From Pelagomonas calceolata (taxonomy: Eukaryota; Sar; Pelagophyceae; Pelagomonadales; Pelagomonadaceae): a stretch of 64,000 nt of DNA. Position 1 is the stretch's first letter. Every line of letters begins with the position of its first letter. Positions 20,268 to 29,316 of this stretch are shown piece after piece. The position numbers and the translations under genes are program-made. The notes under the pieces are model-generated. The model had not been told where the DNA came from, did not search any database, and saw only the letters and a list, made by a program, of their open reading frames with translations. The stretch spans positions 4,802,501-4,866,500 of the forward strand of contig CAKKNE010000002.1 of the NCBI GenBank assembly GCA_918797485.1. The letters run 5' to 3'.

Positions 20268-22349
20268 CTAGTCGCACGCGATCTTCGAGTCGAAGCTCGA
20301 CAGCGTGATCGCGAAGGCCTGGAACGGCGTGAGCGGGTAGCGAAAGTCCATCGTGAACTCGTCTTTCCCGACCCGTCCGAACTGCAGGAGGACCGCGTCC
20401 TGCTCGTCGGGCTCGACGAGCTGGAAGTTCTTGACCGACGCCATCGTGACTCGCCCGTTGAAATTGAGCACGTAGGCACCGACCTGGTCGTTCCATCGGG
20501 GCGGCTTGTTGATCGTGTACGTGATGTCATTTTTATCTTGCGCTTTCAGCTTCGCTAGGACATCAATACTACGACTTTTGCCGTCCCGATCTAGTTTGGG
20601 TACCGCTGCTTGCATCTTGCGCGGACCTCTGCTCCCAAGAACGTTCGCCGTGTAGACGACGGCACCCAGCTCGCATCTCTCCGACGAGCCAGTATCAATC
20701 AAAGAGGGATTGGCACCCGAATCGAAGACCTGGAACTCCGTGCCCGCAAAATTAGCTCGCAACTTGCCAATGTAGTTCTTCGAGTTCCGTTTGAGATCGC
20801 CCTCGCCCATACTTATAAGGTAGTTCGACGTCTTGTTGTTCGGCCGCTTCTTCGAACACATCAAGAACCTATCGCCCTCCTTCATGTAGACGGCATACTC
20901 CGGGAACAATTTGTTCGTGCCGCTTCGGTTCCTTTTGATGGAGCACTGGACGACGCCGGCCCGTCGCGGACAGGCTGTCGTGAGGAACTTGCGCATGTCC
21001 CTCAAATCTAAGGCTGAGGCGTCGAATTCCGGTGCTGACGGCGTCTCCGAGGCCGGACTGGGACCGCGCTCGTCCTCGTACTCCTCGGGTTCGGGAGACG
21101 GGCTCCGCTCCTTCTTCCTTCTTCGCGTCTTCTTCTCGTCGCGCGGTTCTCGCGGTTCCGGCGATCCGCGAGGAGGCGAGTCATCTGAACGTCGTCGGGG
21201 CGGCGAGTCGTAGCCGTCGTCATCAGAATAGTCTCTGCGACGGTCTTCGCGTTCTCGTCGAGGCGGCGGCGAGTCGTCCCTGCGGCGCTCACGTTCCCGT
21301 TCTCTGGGTGGCGGCGACTCCCTCCGTCGCTCGCGCCGGTCGTAGTCGTCATACTCGTCGCGCCTCCGATCGTAGTCGTCGTCACGCCTCCGGTCCCGAT
21401 CGTCATAGTCATAGTCGTCCCGACGAGAGCGAGACGGCTCCTCCCGCCTCCTCCGGTCAAAATACTCGTCCTCCTCATCATAACGTCTCCTGTCGTCGTA
21501 GCTCGACCGGTGGTCCCGGCCCGGCGAGGGCTCGTCGTAGCGCTGGGGCGAGGGCTCGTCGTATTGTCGATCATCGTAATCGCGCCTCCTCTCCCGCTCC
21601 CGCGCCTCCTGCACCGGTCTCGAATAGCGCTCGTCGTCGTCGCGGTAGACTCGTTCCCTACGAGGCGGAGGCTCCTCGTCCCGCTCATCTCTACGACTGC
21701 GATAGGGCGACGCCATATCCCTTTGATCGACGGGCGCGAACCGCTCGCCGAACTGGCGTTCTTCTCTGGAAACGTTCCTTGCAGAGTAGTCCTTCTCCTG
21801 ATTTTTGCGAGACCCCCAGGCCGGATCAGGTTCATCATTGAAATCGTCTCTCCGACTTCGCCCGAAGGCGCCGTACTCCTGGACGTTCTTCTGGGCTCTA
21901 GGTGCGGAGAACTGGGCCACGCCGGGCGTGAACGTATGGCCTTCAGACGACATGTGCGCGGCGCCCCGAGACATGGTAGAAGCCTGCAAAGCCTGCTGGC
22001 GCCGCTGCATCTGGATCTGGCGCTGCTTCGCTAGGGCTCGCGCCCGGGACTGCGTCGACTCGCCCAGGGCGCCCGCAGAGCCAAAACCTGACGACTTTTC
22101 CTCGTCCTTCGACTCGGAATACAGGTCGCGCGGCGGCGCCATAGAGGGAGGCTTCATGGTCGGCGGCGCCATGGAGGGAGGCGCCATCTTCTTCTTGCGC
22201 GAGTGGCGGCCCCGCGACGGCCGGTCCAAGGGCGACTTGCTTTCTTGTTTGGCCTCGCCGCTGCTCTCCAGATCTAGACCCGCGATGCCGGACCGCATGG
22301 ACCGCGGGTCCCCGAAGTCGTCGTCGAACTCGTCGGCGTTCATGAGCAT
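20268..22349 (-). CDS. Tubby-like protein
   Basis: The ATG at 22349 (a second is two codons later) gives 693 residues. The C-terminal 250 residues form a Tub domain: it has the FxxYxVY/YLIS segments, R-x-K-x-x-I-G-K-L-R-A-N-F-x-G-T-E-F near 515, the K-N-F-Q-L-V motif near 645, and a terminal D-F-x-Y-P-L-x-P-F-Q-A-F-A-I-x-L-S-S-F-D-S-K-x-A-C pattern. Tub domains bind PI(4,5)P2 and, in TULP3-type proteins, carry membrane cargo into cilia. The long N-terminal region is an extreme Arg/Asp/Tyr/Ser repeat (about residues 190-420), like mixed-charge nuclear-speckle domains. That extension is unlike the short N-termini of most Tubby proteins. Confidence 0.92.
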   Translation of the reverse strand: MLMNADEFDDDFGDPRSMRSGIAGLDLESSGEAKQESKSPLDRPSRGRHSRKKKMAPPSMAPPTMKPPSMAPPRDLYSESKDEEKSSGFGSAGALGESTQSRARALAKQRQIQMQRRQQALQASTMSRGAAHMSSEGHTFTPGVAQFSAPRAQKNVQEYGAFGRSRRDDFNDEPDPAWGSRKNQEKDYSARNVSREERQFGERFAPVDQRDMASPYRSRRDERDEEPPPRRERVYRDDDERYSRPVQEARERERRRDYDDRQYDEPSPQRYDEPSPGRDHRSSYDDRRRYDEEDEYFDRRRREEPSRSRRDDYDYDDRDRRRDDDYDRRRDEYDDYDRRERRRESPPPRERERERRRDDSPPPRREREDRRRDYSDDDGYDSPPRRRSDDSPPRGSPEPREPRDEKKTRRRKKERSPSPEPEEYEDERGPSPASETPSAPEFDASALDLRDMRKFLTTACPRRAGVVQCSIKRNRSGTNKLFPEYAVYMKEGDRFLMCSKKRPNNKTSNYLISMGEGDLKRNSKNYIGKLRANFAGTEFQVFDSGANPSLIDTGSSERCELGAVVYTANVLGSRGPRKMQAAVPKLDRDGKSRSIDVLAKLKAQDKNDITYTINKPPRWNDQVGAYVLNFNGRVTMASVKNFQLVEPDEQDAVLLQFGRVGKDEFTMDFRYPLTPFQAFAITLSSFDSKIACD

Positions 22350-22977
22350 CTTGTGTCCTTGCGCGGCGGCGCGCGCGCGCTGTGGGTCTGGCTCAGCTGT
22401 GCCTTTTATGGGGGTTGGTGGCGGCGGCGCGCAGCGGAGGCCGGGCTGCGCGTGGCGGCACCCGCAGTGTGTCCGTGGGACGCCTTCGCCGCGTGCAGCA
22501 GTCGCGCGCTGCCCCTTTCTGATTCCACCACACTCGATTAAGCCAAACCACCGGCGGTAGAAGGCGCCCGCTCGGCGCGTCGCCCACGAGCGGTCTGCAG
22601 TCGTCTCGCGACGGCTGTGGAGGCCCGGCGAGGACTACACACCGATTTTAGGTTTTTCTAGTGTGCTTACGCCGCTAGCGTGCATTTTTGCTGCTTTTGC
22701 TCAGCTCGTTTACGGCCCAGAGCTCGTGCTCATCCCGCCCTTTGGCTGAAATCCATCGATTAGCTAGCTGCGCGCGAGGTCTGGTCGCGATTTGGCTGCA
22801 GGCTTTGCACAAATCACTTCTCTTTGCTGAGGCTGGCTTTGGTCGACTCCAGCGCTCGCGTCCGCAACCCTCCGCGCCCGTCGCGGGTCACAGAATCTCA
22901 CAGATACGCTACGGACGGTGGAGGCTCGTGAGATACCGAAACCTTACGTGTTGAAAGCCAATATCAAAGCCGAAGCG
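22350..22977. promoter_or_regulatory. Divergent promoter region of Tubby and RS-protein genes
   Basis: This 628-bp spacer holds a CTAG palindrome copy at 22658-22679, almost equidistant from both ATGs (about 300 bp). No other feature is supported. Confidence 0.55.
22658..22679 (-). promoter_or_regulatory. CTAG palindrome motif, copy f
   Basis: CTAGTGTGCTTAC then GCCGCTAGC: the reverse orientation of the consensus, with the GCTAGCGGC arm intact. Confidence 0.6.
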
Positions 22978-23976
22978 ATGGCGTCCGACGACTCCGCGTC
23001 GTCCCAGGAGGATAAGGAGGAGAAAAAACAGCGCAAGAAAGCGAAGAAAGCGAAGAAACAAAAGAAACAAAAGAAGGCTAAACGAGAGCGGCTCACGGCC
23101 CACGCGGCCCTCGACCTCACGCCGGCCGGCGAGCCCGCGCCGGCGCCGGCGCCGGTCGCGGAGACGCTGGACGACCGCGTGCGGCTGCTGGCGGCGCGCG
23201 GCGCGAGCGACGCCGAGATCGGGAGGCTGCTCCGCGAGGCCGCGGGCGCGGTCGCGGCCGCGCCAGCACCCGTGAACGACGGCTTCACGGACGCCGAGCG
23301 CGCGGCGCGCGCCTTCAGCGCCAAGGTCAAGGGCGACGAGGGCGCCGCCGCGGCGCTGCGGCCCCTCCCGGAGCGGCGCCGCCGCCGCCGGTCGCGGTCG
23401 CGGTCGCGGTCCCGCTCGCGCGGGCGGCGGCGGCGCGCGCGGGGCGCCGCGCGCGGCTCGCGCTCGCGCTCACGGTCGCGCGGACGGCGCCGGTCGCGCT
23501 CGCGGAGTCCGCGCTCGCGGTCGCCCGGCGGCGACGACGCGATCGCAGCCATGCTCGGGAGCGCCGCGCGGGCGGCGCGGCGGCGCTCGCGCTCGCGGAG
23601 CCGCTCGCGGAGCCGCGGTCGCTCGCGGAGCCGGTCGCGGTCGCGCTCCTACTCTTCGCGCTCGTCCTACTCGCGGAGTCGCAGCCCGGTGCCGCGCCGA
23701 CCGCCGCCCGACGCGCGCAACGAACTCGACCGGCTCAAAGGCGGCCACTACGAAGGGCGGGCCGCCGACGACCCCTACTGGGAGCACGACCAGTACGACC
23801 CCCACGCGCCGCCGCCCGAGCGCGTCGTGGACGAGCGCTACGAGCCGCCGCAGCCCGAGTGGTTTTCCAAAGCTGGTGGCGTCTGCATCGCGAACCCGCG
23901 GGCCTGGATGAACGAGCGGCGGGAGCGGGAACGGTCGGAGAGCCCGACACACTATATGGCGCCGCGCGTTTTGTGA
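22978..23976 (+). CDS. RS-domain (SR-related) protein
   Basis: The ATG at 22978 gives 332 residues; the open frame upstream lacks an ATG. The order is a Lys-rich coiled segment (K-K-x-K-K-A-K-K), an Ala/Pro linker, two long Arg-Ser dipeptide tracts (about residues 135-190 and 200-245), and a conserved-looking tail with Y-W-E-H-D-Q-Y-D and P-E-W-F-S-K-A-G-G-V. RS tracts are phosphorylated and recruit splicing factors; no RRM is present, so it is SR-related rather than a classical SR protein. The tandem CGG/TCG-rich DNA of the RS tracts is unstable sequence that could vary in length between strains. Confidence 0.75.
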   Translation: MASDDSASSQEDKEEKKQRKKAKKAKKQKKQKKAKRERLTAHAALDLTPAGEPAPAPAPVAETLDDRVRLLAARGASDAEIGRLLREAAGAVAAAPAPVNDGFTDAERAARAFSAKVKGDEGAAAALRPLPERRRRRRSRSRSRSRSRGRRRRARGAARGSRSRSRSRGRRRSRSRSPRSRSPGGDDAIAAMLGSAARAARRRSRSRSRSRSRGRSRSRSRSRSYSSRSSYSRSRSPVPRRPPPDARNELDRLKGGHYEGRAADDPYWEHDQYDPHAPPPERVVDERYEPPQPEWFSKAGGVCIANPRAWMNERRERERSESPTHYMAPRVL

Positions 23977-23997
23977 GCGGCTCCACGGTGTTGTATG

Positions 23998-24029
23998 CGT
24001 CGACGGCGCGGAGGTGACGCCATCGACGC
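23998..24029. repeat. Hairpin in convergent 3' spacer
   Basis: GCGTCGACGGCG and CGCCATCGACGC form an inverted repeat (one mismatch) between the stops of the RS-protein and lipase genes. The same CGCCATCGACG core occurs in the introners and at 19930. Confidence 0.6.
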
Positions 24030-24099
24030 GCCACTGCGTCTCGTCGACGGCGCCGGGCTGACGTCATCACCGCGCCCATGCTAAGAATGTGATGTGTCA

Positions 24100-25569
24100 C
24101 TAGCTACTTAGGAGCCCCTCCTCGACACAACTCTCGTCGCCCTCGACGAGGCGCGGCCGTCTCAGAGGAAACGGCGCCTTGTCCCGCTTCCTCAATCTTT
24201 CCTCTTCGCGCTGGAGTTGCTTCTGGACCTTGCGTCGCGCCTCCACGAGCAGGGGATCGTCGAAGGTCTCGGAGCCCCAAAAACCGGGCCCTTCGTACAA
24301 CGTCTCCAGCGCGAAGTCTCGCCGGAGACCGTCCATGAGTGCCCTCCAATACCCGACCATGGCATGTGCGGCCACCACATTCCCGGGCGGGTCCGCGGCG
24401 CAGACGTGGCGCGGCTCGGCAAAATGTGCGGAAGAACCGCCTCCGACCAGTCGCGTGGTCGCGGGCACGATGTCCGGCCTACAACCGGGAGGGGCCGCGA
24501 CGGCGACCCTCCTATCATACCGTCGAGCTAATCGTGGATGCCTTCTCCGCTGGGCATCGAAAAAACGCCGGTCCCCGATCGGCGGTTCGCCGAAGGTCGT
24601 CACTCTTACTTCATGAGCCTTTCTCGGGCGGCGTTTCGCCGCGAACAAGGCTAATTGCAACGCCAGAGCCCCACCCAACGAATGACCCGTGACCCAAATT
24701 GGGGCATTAGTACCTAACGTAGCGGAGGCCAAATCATCCAACAAACCAGCCAACAACTGCTCCTTGTCCGGCCGACATACGTCCGGCCCATTCGTATGAA
24801 GCCATCTACCTCTACAAGCATCTTCTATCGCCCGAAACACGGGATCGTCCCGCCTTCGACCCTCGTCCAACCGCGTAATGCTACCACCTCGCACGCGCTC
24901 AAAGGCCCCGCGCATGCCTCTCGCGGTCTTGCCGCCACCCCTTTTTTCATGCGTCTCCATGATTTGCACGTTCGTGATCGCATGCCGCATGTCGGCGCTG
25001 CCCATGAACGCCACGGCTACCGCGCCGGCGTCGCCTCTCGCGACGAGAGCCGTCGTCGAGTGCCACCTAATCCCACCGGGGCCCGGCTCGGACCAGTCCG
25101 TGAAATAATATGTGGGTTGCCACCGTCGGTGGAACGGCGGCGCGCAATCCGCACCAAGTTTTTGGATCGTGCCGTGGGGCGGCAGGAAAGCGGATTGGAC
25201 CCCAGGGACTCGAGGCGCGGCTCGAGCCGCTCGCGCCGCGCACTTCGCCCACCGCGCTCGTTCCGCCGCCCAGCCGGACCGCCACGCGTGCTTGGACTTG
25301 GATGAGTAGGCCCGTATTTCTATGGGTAGCGTGCGATTCTTCCAGCCACTGACATACACTAAAGAAGCTAGCGCGGCCATGGCCGTCGCATCTAGTGAAT
25401 TCATCGCGTCGACACCTTGGCCACCGGCGTGTCGGCATTGGTGGCAGAGCACCGTGCGGTTGACGCGTTTCCTCATAAAAGGCAGTGGGAAGGCGCTTGT
25501 CGTTAGCACGGTGAGGAGTGCGCCCGCGAGCGCGCGCCGTCGGCGGCCGCGTCCGCGGTGCCGATTCAT
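24100..25569 (-). CDS. Class 3 lipase
   Basis: The ATG at 25569 gives 489 residues. A basic N-terminus precedes a hydrophobic stretch (about residues 13-28) that may be a signal peptide or anchor. The nucleophile elbow G-H-S-L-G lies at about 295-299, preceded by P-I-W-V-T and followed by A-L-A-L-Q-L-A, as in fungal-type triacylglycerol lipases (class 3). A later P-D-I-V-P provides the likely catalytic Asp, and H-A-M-V-G-Y-W is a candidate for the catalytic His. The substrate is unknown (galactolipid, triacylglycerol or phospholipid). The tail is highly charged. It converges on the RS-protein gene and diverges from the SOUL gene. Confidence 0.88.
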   Translation of the reverse strand: MNRHRGRGRRRRALAGALLTVLTTSAFPLPFMRKRVNRTVLCHQCRHAGGQGVDAMNSLDATAMAALASLVYVSGWKNRTLPIEIRAYSSKSKHAWRSGWAAERARWAKCAARAARAAPRVPGVQSAFLPPHGTIQKLGADCAPPFHRRWQPTYYFTDWSEPGPGGIRWHSTTALVARGDAGAVAVAFMGSADMRHAITNVQIMETHEKRGGGKTARGMRGAFERVRGGSITRLDEGRRRDDPVFRAIEDACRGRWLHTNGPDVCRPDKEQLLAGLLDDLASATLGTNAPIWVTGHSLGGALALQLALFAAKRRPRKAHEVRVTTFGEPPIGDRRFFDAQRRRHPRLARRYDRRVAVAAPPGCRPDIVPATTRLVGGGSSAHFAEPRHVCAADPPGNVVAAHAMVGYWRALMDGLRRDFALETLYEGPGFWGSETFDDPLLVEARRKVQKQLQREEERLRKRDKAPFPLRRPRLVEGDESCVEEGLLSS

Positions 25570-25900
25570 CAGTTGGAGCCAAGTTTGTACTCAGTCGTCA
25601 AAAAACGGCACGTGTCGTCGCTAGGGCTGCGTCACAACTATACTACTGATGCTGTGACAGGGCCAGATCGTAGGCACAAGGCCGGTGAGGCCGTAAACTG
25701 GCTTGCACGCTTTGCTGGCTCGTGTGTTACTGAACGCTAGCTGATTATTTTTTTGTGTGAGGTGTCCGAAGTTTCTTGGCTTGTCTACGATACACGAGCA
25801 ACCTCACACTGCGTGACTGCTTCGGCGAGGTGATTGTGGTCGCGGCGCTCCAACCTCATCGAAAAATCGCAGCTGCAAAGCTCAAACACCAGCGTACAGC
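25570..25900. promoter_or_regulatory. Divergent promoter region of lipase and SOUL genes
   Basis: This 331-bp spacer contains a weak CTAG palindrome relative at 25714-25741 (GGCTCGTGTGTTACTG then AACGCTAGC) and an A/T-rich stretch at 25741-25760. Confidence 0.45.
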
Positions 25901-27025
25901 ATGGCACGCCTCCTCCGCATCCTTATTGCGCTGAGCGCGACCGCTGCAGCTCTGGTCCCGAGCTGGCAGCAGCAGCTCGATAGAGTGTTCCTAGACATCG
26001 ATATGAAGCCGCGGACGCGCTCGCGGACGCTTTTCAAGGTCATCGAGCGGCGCGAGGAGATCCTGACCGACGTGCGCAGCGCTGTCGATAGCATCCGGGA
26101 GAAGGGCTTCAAGGATGGCCACGGCGAGGCTATCGATTTGCTCTTCCCGAAGGGCACGATCATTCGTGGCGACCTCGAGGGGTTACAATCTCTGAGGAAA
26201 CAACTCCCCGAGGCCATCGAAGACCTCCGCAAGACGCGGCCGACGAACACCGCGACGACGCCGTCGCCGCCGACGCCCGAGGACCTGCGAAAAGTCGCAG
26301 AGAAGCTCCGCGACGGCTCGCTCCAGTCAGACATAGAGGAGGAGCTCAAGAACGCGCTCCGGAGCACGCCCAAGGGCCTCGAGACGCCCAAGTACTCTAT
26401 CGATAAAACCTTTGGCGACTGCGAGGTGCGGACCTACGAGGCCTACGCCGTCGCCGAACTGACGGAGCAGCGACCGGACGGCGACGCATTTAATATTCTG
26501 GCCGCCTATTTGTTCGGCAAGAATTCTGAGGACAAGGCCATGGCCATGACGATGCCTGTCGAGATGGTCGACGGTGTGATGTCCTTTGTCCTGCCGAAGG
26601 CGGACGCTGATGCGCCGCCGGCGCCGACGGACGACAAAGTTACGATTGGGGAGCGGCCGGCGCGGACCGTCGTGGCGCTGCCGTTCCCGGGCGTGGCGAC
26701 GCCGGAAGAGATCGAGCGCCAGCGCTCGAAGCTGGCGGACGTCTTGAAGGCGGAGGGGCTAGAGGCCGCGGACGACTCGTACACGGTGCTCCAGTACAAC
26801 TCGCCGTTCACGATCCCCTGGCGGCGCCGCAACGAGCTCGTTGTGGCGCTAGCTGAGAAGCCGAAGCCGCTCGTGCGACGGAAGGCCCGGGGCGATCGGG
26901 GCCCCGCGCCGCCGGCCATGCCGCGCGCGGCTTGGAGCGGGTCCCCGTTCCCGGCGAAACGCGGCGCGCCGGCCGCGGCGCCGCCCGCGAGCGATCCGTC
27001 GGGGTCGTACCTGGAGTCGCTCTAG
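25901..27025 (+). CDS. SOUL heme-binding protein, probably plastid-targeted
   Basis: The ATG at 25901 gives 374 residues. Residues 1-18 are a hydrophobic signal sequence ending A-A-A-L-V-P. An N-terminal helical domain (about 20-150) precedes a SOUL domain at about 165-325 (P-K-Y-S-I-D-K-T-F-G-D-C-E-V-R-T-Y-E opening, A-M-T-M-P-V-E-M and Y-N-S-P-F-T-I-P-W-R-R-R-N-E-L blocks). The final R-R-N-E-L is the family's terminal signature. SOUL proteins bind heme or porphyrins; several algal and plant members are plastid-located. A Pro/Ala-rich tail of about 45 residues follows. Confidence 0.88.
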   Translation: MARLLRILIALSATAAALVPSWQQQLDRVFLDIDMKPRTRSRTLFKVIERREEILTDVRSAVDSIREKGFKDGHGEAIDLLFPKGTIIRGDLEGLQSLRKQLPEAIEDLRKTRPTNTATTPSPPTPEDLRKVAEKLRDGSLQSDIEEELKNALRSTPKGLETPKYSIDKTFGDCEVRTYEAYAVAELTEQRPDGDAFNILAAYLFGKNSEDKAMAMTMPVEMVDGVMSFVLPKADADAPPAPTDDKVTIGERPARTVVALPFPGVATPEEIERQRSKLADVLKAEGLEAADDSYTVLQYNSPFTIPWRRRNELVVALAEKPKPLVRRKARGDRGPAPPAMPRAAWSGSPFPAKRGAPAAAPPASDPSGSYLESL

Positions 27026-27065
27026 ACGAGTCCCCGTATAAATCAAGTACTTGTTGCATGGGTTT

Positions 27066-27117
27066 TACCTCTTACCTCTACCTCTTACTAAGTACCTCTA
27101 CCTCTTACCTCTACCTA
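27066..27117. repeat. Pyrimidine-rich minisatellite CTCTTACCTCTAC
   Basis: About four units of a 13-bp repeat (TACCTCTTACCTC type) lie in the spacer just after the SOUL stop, before the 3' end of the converging gene fragment. Confidence 0.85.
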
Positions 27118-28330
27118 CATGAAAAACCTTCCTTCTGAGCGACTCTTACGCGTGCTTGCGCGCGCCAAAAGTACCTCCAGAGAGCACCCCTGCGTACCTT
27201 AAGTGAGCCCTTGGCCTTGGGGCGCGATAACTGCACTGATCTGAGGAGCCTGGCCAGATGAAGCAGGAGAGCTGCCGCGATATCGATGCGCAGCTCGGCC
27301 GGCGCCTGGCGCGCCGCGTCGGTCGCATTCGACTGCGCGTGGACCAGGCCCACGTACCGCCTTACAACTAAATTCAAACATTTCAAATCCGCCGCTTCTA
27401 GCGCCTCGGGGTCCCGTTCCGGCGCGTGCGACCGGCCGTCGCCCGGCGCTAAGCCAAGCAGCACCGCAAAGAGCTCCAGCCGCATGTGCCTTGCACGCGC
27501 CTTGTCATCCTTACAGGTCGCGACGACCGCGCGCAGCTTCTTCACGGCTAAATTACGCATGCCGAAGCGCCGCACGCACGCCGTCATCGCGAGCGTCCGG
27601 AAGGGCTTCGCGGCCGCCGCCGCCGCGACGAGCGACGCGACGAGCGCGTCGCCGCGCGCGCGCGCCTCGTGGACCGCCGCGGTGACATCCGCCCGCAGCG
27701 CCTCCTCCAGCAGCGCCGGGATGAGCTGGAGCGCTTGCTGGATCGGCATGCCCCTTACCGAATGCGTCCCGTGCCGCTTGCTGTGGTGGTGCGCCAGGCC
27801 GAGCTCGTGGTGCTCCCGTTGTCTACGCGCGCGCGCCTGCTTGTGGAGCCTCCTTCTCCGCTTCTCGTGCGCGTCGTGCGGGTGCTTGCGACGCCTCCGT
27901 CCGAATCCGCCGTCGTCCTCGTCGTCGTCGTCGTCGTCGTCGTCGTGTCCTCGCAAGAGCGTCTGCGTACCCCTGTCCTCAACGTCGGGGACCATCCTCC
28001 GTAACCACTGCGCGTCCGTTTCTCCATGTAGAGGCGTCGCCTTGGCAATTCGATGCCGCCATTGATCCATGGATTCGCCCTCGGCCGGCAGCCAGCAGGC
28101 GTAGCCGCCTTTGCGGAGCCGCTCCTGATAGGCCTCGTCCGTCTCATCATCTAAACGGGGCGGCGGCGGGCCCCAGCCCCGCACGATGTCGACGACGTCC
28201 TCGTCGACGGCCACTACATCCGGGCCGCCCTCGTCTAGTTTCGACGCAAGCGTGTCCAGGAACCCGCCCTCCTCCTCCTTGGGCGATGATGGGGTTGCGC
28301 CCCCCCTCGTCGTCGTCGTCGCTACCTAGC
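27111..28330 (-). CDS. Partial paralogue of the introner-bearing gene (5' end uncertain)
   Basis: An open frame on the minus strand runs from a TAG near 28325 to a stop at 27111. Between about 28286 and 27289 it is clearly homologous to exons 2-4 of the gene at 31745-35336 (shared D-D-V/E-D-V-V-D-I-V-R-G-W-G-P-P-P-P opening, H-E-K-R-R-R-R-L-H-K-Q, A-D-V-T-A-A-V-H-E-A). It lacks the introners found there. Many differences are silent (three adjacent codons for R-N-L near 27545 differ only synonymously), which argues for selection on the protein. No ATG lies between the upstream stop and the homology, so a 5' exon is missing or the copy is truncated. The last 60 codons (27111-27288) are unrelated to the paralogue. 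Confidence 0.55.
27911..27943. repeat. GTC trinucleotide repeat encoding poly-Asp
   Basis: About ten GTC/CTC units inside the partial paralogue encode an Asp run on the minus strand; the full paralogue has a shorter acidic run here. Confidence 0.85.
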
Positions 28331-29316
28331 TATACTCGGGGCGACGGCGTATGAGGGCGCCGGGGGCGGGACACTTGGTGGGACAGGTCCACGGTCACAC
28401 GGTCGGTGGCTAGGCTGCCAGCTAAGCAAAGCAAAATGAAATTAGATTTTGGCAAGGGGCATCAAGTCGGTTCGTCGGCGAGGCGTCCGGTCGCCGGGAT
28501 GCAGAACGCGTCGACTGAGCTGCGACGCCGTGCGGCAGATCGCGACGAGCCGGACGTGCGCGAGCCCTCCACAGAACGGCAGCAAGGACCGCGACACACT
28601 GCCAGAGGGAGGCCGATTGGGCCCGTCGCTCATTTACATATTCCGTCGCCCTCTCGACGCCGCCGCCGTCCCAGACGCCGACGACGGCTCAGCGCTCGCC
28701 GCCTCAGCGCCAGCTCTCCGCTGGTGAGGGCAGTTCTAGGCCTCCCGCGACGATATAACGCATTTCCCTTACCGATGGTGCAGGGCCCGTGCTGCTGCGT
28801 CGCGACGTCGCCAGGAGCCTACGCGTCGAGGGCGTCTGCTACGACAGCGCTGAAAGTCCTCTCTGGCTCCTGGCTTGTGCTGTAGCCATTCGGTGCTGTT
28901 TGAAATGATGAGGATGGGTTCAAATCAGCGCCCGAGGATGCGGAACTCGTGCGCCGCGGTGGCGTGGACGTCTGCCGGTTGTCGGGAGGCCATCGATGGG
29001 CACGGCGACGGCGCCGGCCGCCGCTGAGGTGCCATTTGCCACAGGTGTTTTTGAGCATGCCAATACCCACTAGCAGGAACCTGAGAGCGCTCGTTGTTTT
29101 GCAGCGCTGCGCCTGCACGCGCCGCGCAGCCAAGACAGTTGTTTGAGCCGAAACTAGGAGGTCCAATTGCCGTGTCCGCACTGCCGCTAGAGTCTTTACG
29201 CCGCTATCGCATCGCAAACACATAATTTCGCCTCGAAGAGAGAACGCACTCAAACAACACCCAACAGCCTCCAGTGACCCACGGATCTCCTCCTGAGTGT
29301 CTCAAGGAGTGTACGG
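28331..29316. other. Long intergenic region
   Basis: Nearly 1 kb between the partial paralogue and the next plus-strand gene. Open frames here have no recognisable or biased content, and I see no CTAG palindrome. It could hide the 5' exon of the partial paralogue and the promoter of the next gene. Confidence 0.4.

Noticed and set aside
23998-24060. CRISPR-like or satellite array from repeated GTCGACGGCG units
   Set aside because: Only two irregular units with no equal spacers; a hairpin in a 3' spacer explains it better.
28900-28940. GGTTCAAATC resembling a tRNA B box in the long spacer
   Set aside because: No A box 30-60 bp upstream and no cloverleaf by eye.
28406-29253. Candidate genes in the long spacer (160 and 144 codons)
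   Set aside because: They use non-ATG starts or basic low-complexity sequence and show no recognisable domain or coding bias.
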